NCBI GenBank assembly: GCA_964408455.1
Contig: CAYOZN010000010.1
Coordinates: 62,001-126,000, forward strand
DNA length: 64,000 nt
Source of the DNA: CAYOZN01 sp964408455
GTDB taxonomy: Bacteria > Planctomycetota > Phycisphaerae > UBA1845 > UTPLA1
Reading direction: 5' to 3'
The notes under the pieces are model-generated. The model was given only the letters and a program-made list of their open reading frames with translations, was not told the origin of the DNA and ran no database searches. The translations under genes were made by a program, and so were the position numbers. Positions 63,848 through 64,000 of this stretch are shown here, piece by piece (within the stretch, counting starts at the first letter, position 1; every line of letters starts with the position of its first letter).

Positions 63848-64000
63848 TCAGGCGCCGGCGCCAATGCGGGCCTCGGCCGGACGGACGGGCGCCCCTGGCG
63901 CACCGGGGGCAACCGGAGGTCGCGCGCCATCGATGGGCATCGGCCGTCCCGGCTGATGCACCGGGGCGGCGTTCGCCGTCCGCGGGCCGCTCGGCTCCGA
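63848..64000 (-). CDS. C-terminal tail of a minus-strand gene (partial)
   Basis: An open frame enters from the right edge and ends at TGA 63848. The ~50 residues are Pro/Ala/Gly rich (QPGRPMPIDGARPPVAPGAP and so on), resembling the low-complexity ends of other exported proteins in this window. Identity cannot be told from the tail. Confidence 0.4.
   Translation of the reverse strand, partial: SEPSGPRTANAAPVHQPGRPMPIDGARPPVAPGAPGAPVRPAEARIGAGA

Noticed and set aside
63582..63956. 124-codon plus-strand frame near the right end
   Set aside because: Low-complexity, no ribosome site, and it lies opposite a plausible minus-strand C-terminal tail.

Overview
The window is high-GC bacterial chromosome, most likely from a planctomycete (Planctomycetota, perhaps the Phycisphaerae side). 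The signs are a PVC-type microcompartment shell cluster, several DUF1573 proteins, a choice-of-anchor-B/dockerin-like secreted protein, a PEP-CTERM protein, a flagellar cap/flagellin block, and a type II secretion/type IV pilus cluster with Arg-rich prepilin leaders. No rRNA, tRNA, transposase, phage gene or CRISPR array was seen. All names come from reading the sequence; no database was searched.

Layout. 1-1959 (minus): end of a microcompartment operon (tandem-domain shell protein, BMC-H, BMC-P, truncated CoA-acylating aldehyde dehydrogenase). 2160-8477 (minus): large secreted anchor-B protein, then a translationally coupled set: NHL propeller, YtkA-like protein, di-haem peroxidase. 8510-8710: a 40-residue amphipathic peptide gene with its own strong ribosome site and terminator. 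8925-13077: thiol peroxidase, thioredoxin, CPBP protease, zinc-ribbon protein, FHA membrane protein. 13391-16997: membrane protein, HldE-like protein in reversed domain order, glycosyltransferase. 17018-24172: flagellar block (flagellin, giant FliD, FliS). 24821-34869: TPR protein, lipoprotein, M2 peptidase, DUF1573-thioredoxin fusion, PEP-CTERM protein, sugar dehydrogenase, FHA-GAF-PP2C phosphatase. 35014-38156: two tandem DUF1573 paralogues. 38446-43529: ECF sigma, anti-sigma and lipoprotein operon, then a receptor-like pseudokinase. 43929-48754: RND efflux pair. 49061-49864: FAH-family hydrolase. 50022-61418: secretion/pilus operon from PilZ-like protein and GspE to the secretin. 61457-64000: palindromic repeat array interrupted by a 100-N assembly gap, TPR protein, HDOD protein, and the tail of a minus-strand gene.

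The strongest discovery candidate is the DUF1573 gene at 36675-38156. It is interrupted only by an in-frame TGA (37670-37668) exactly where its neighbouring paralogue (35014-36360) has the first Cys of a C-G-C motif. The frame continues collinearly for another 330 codons. A two-part hairpin (8 bp and 7 bp stems, loop with G-U) begins immediately after the TGA and is absent from the Cys paralogue, which fits a bacterial SECIS element. The two genes also share an upstream promoter architecture (GTAAC direct repeats 11 bp apart plus a TATATT box). A selenocysteine-containing DUF1573 protein beside a Cys-containing twin is the simplest reading.

Other notable points are arrays of palindromic repeats of two sequence families placed after stop codons, a pseudokinase lacking the HRD aspartate, an HldE-like protein whose kinase half has lost the GAGD aspartate, and a FliD of 1130 residues built from about seven repeats.
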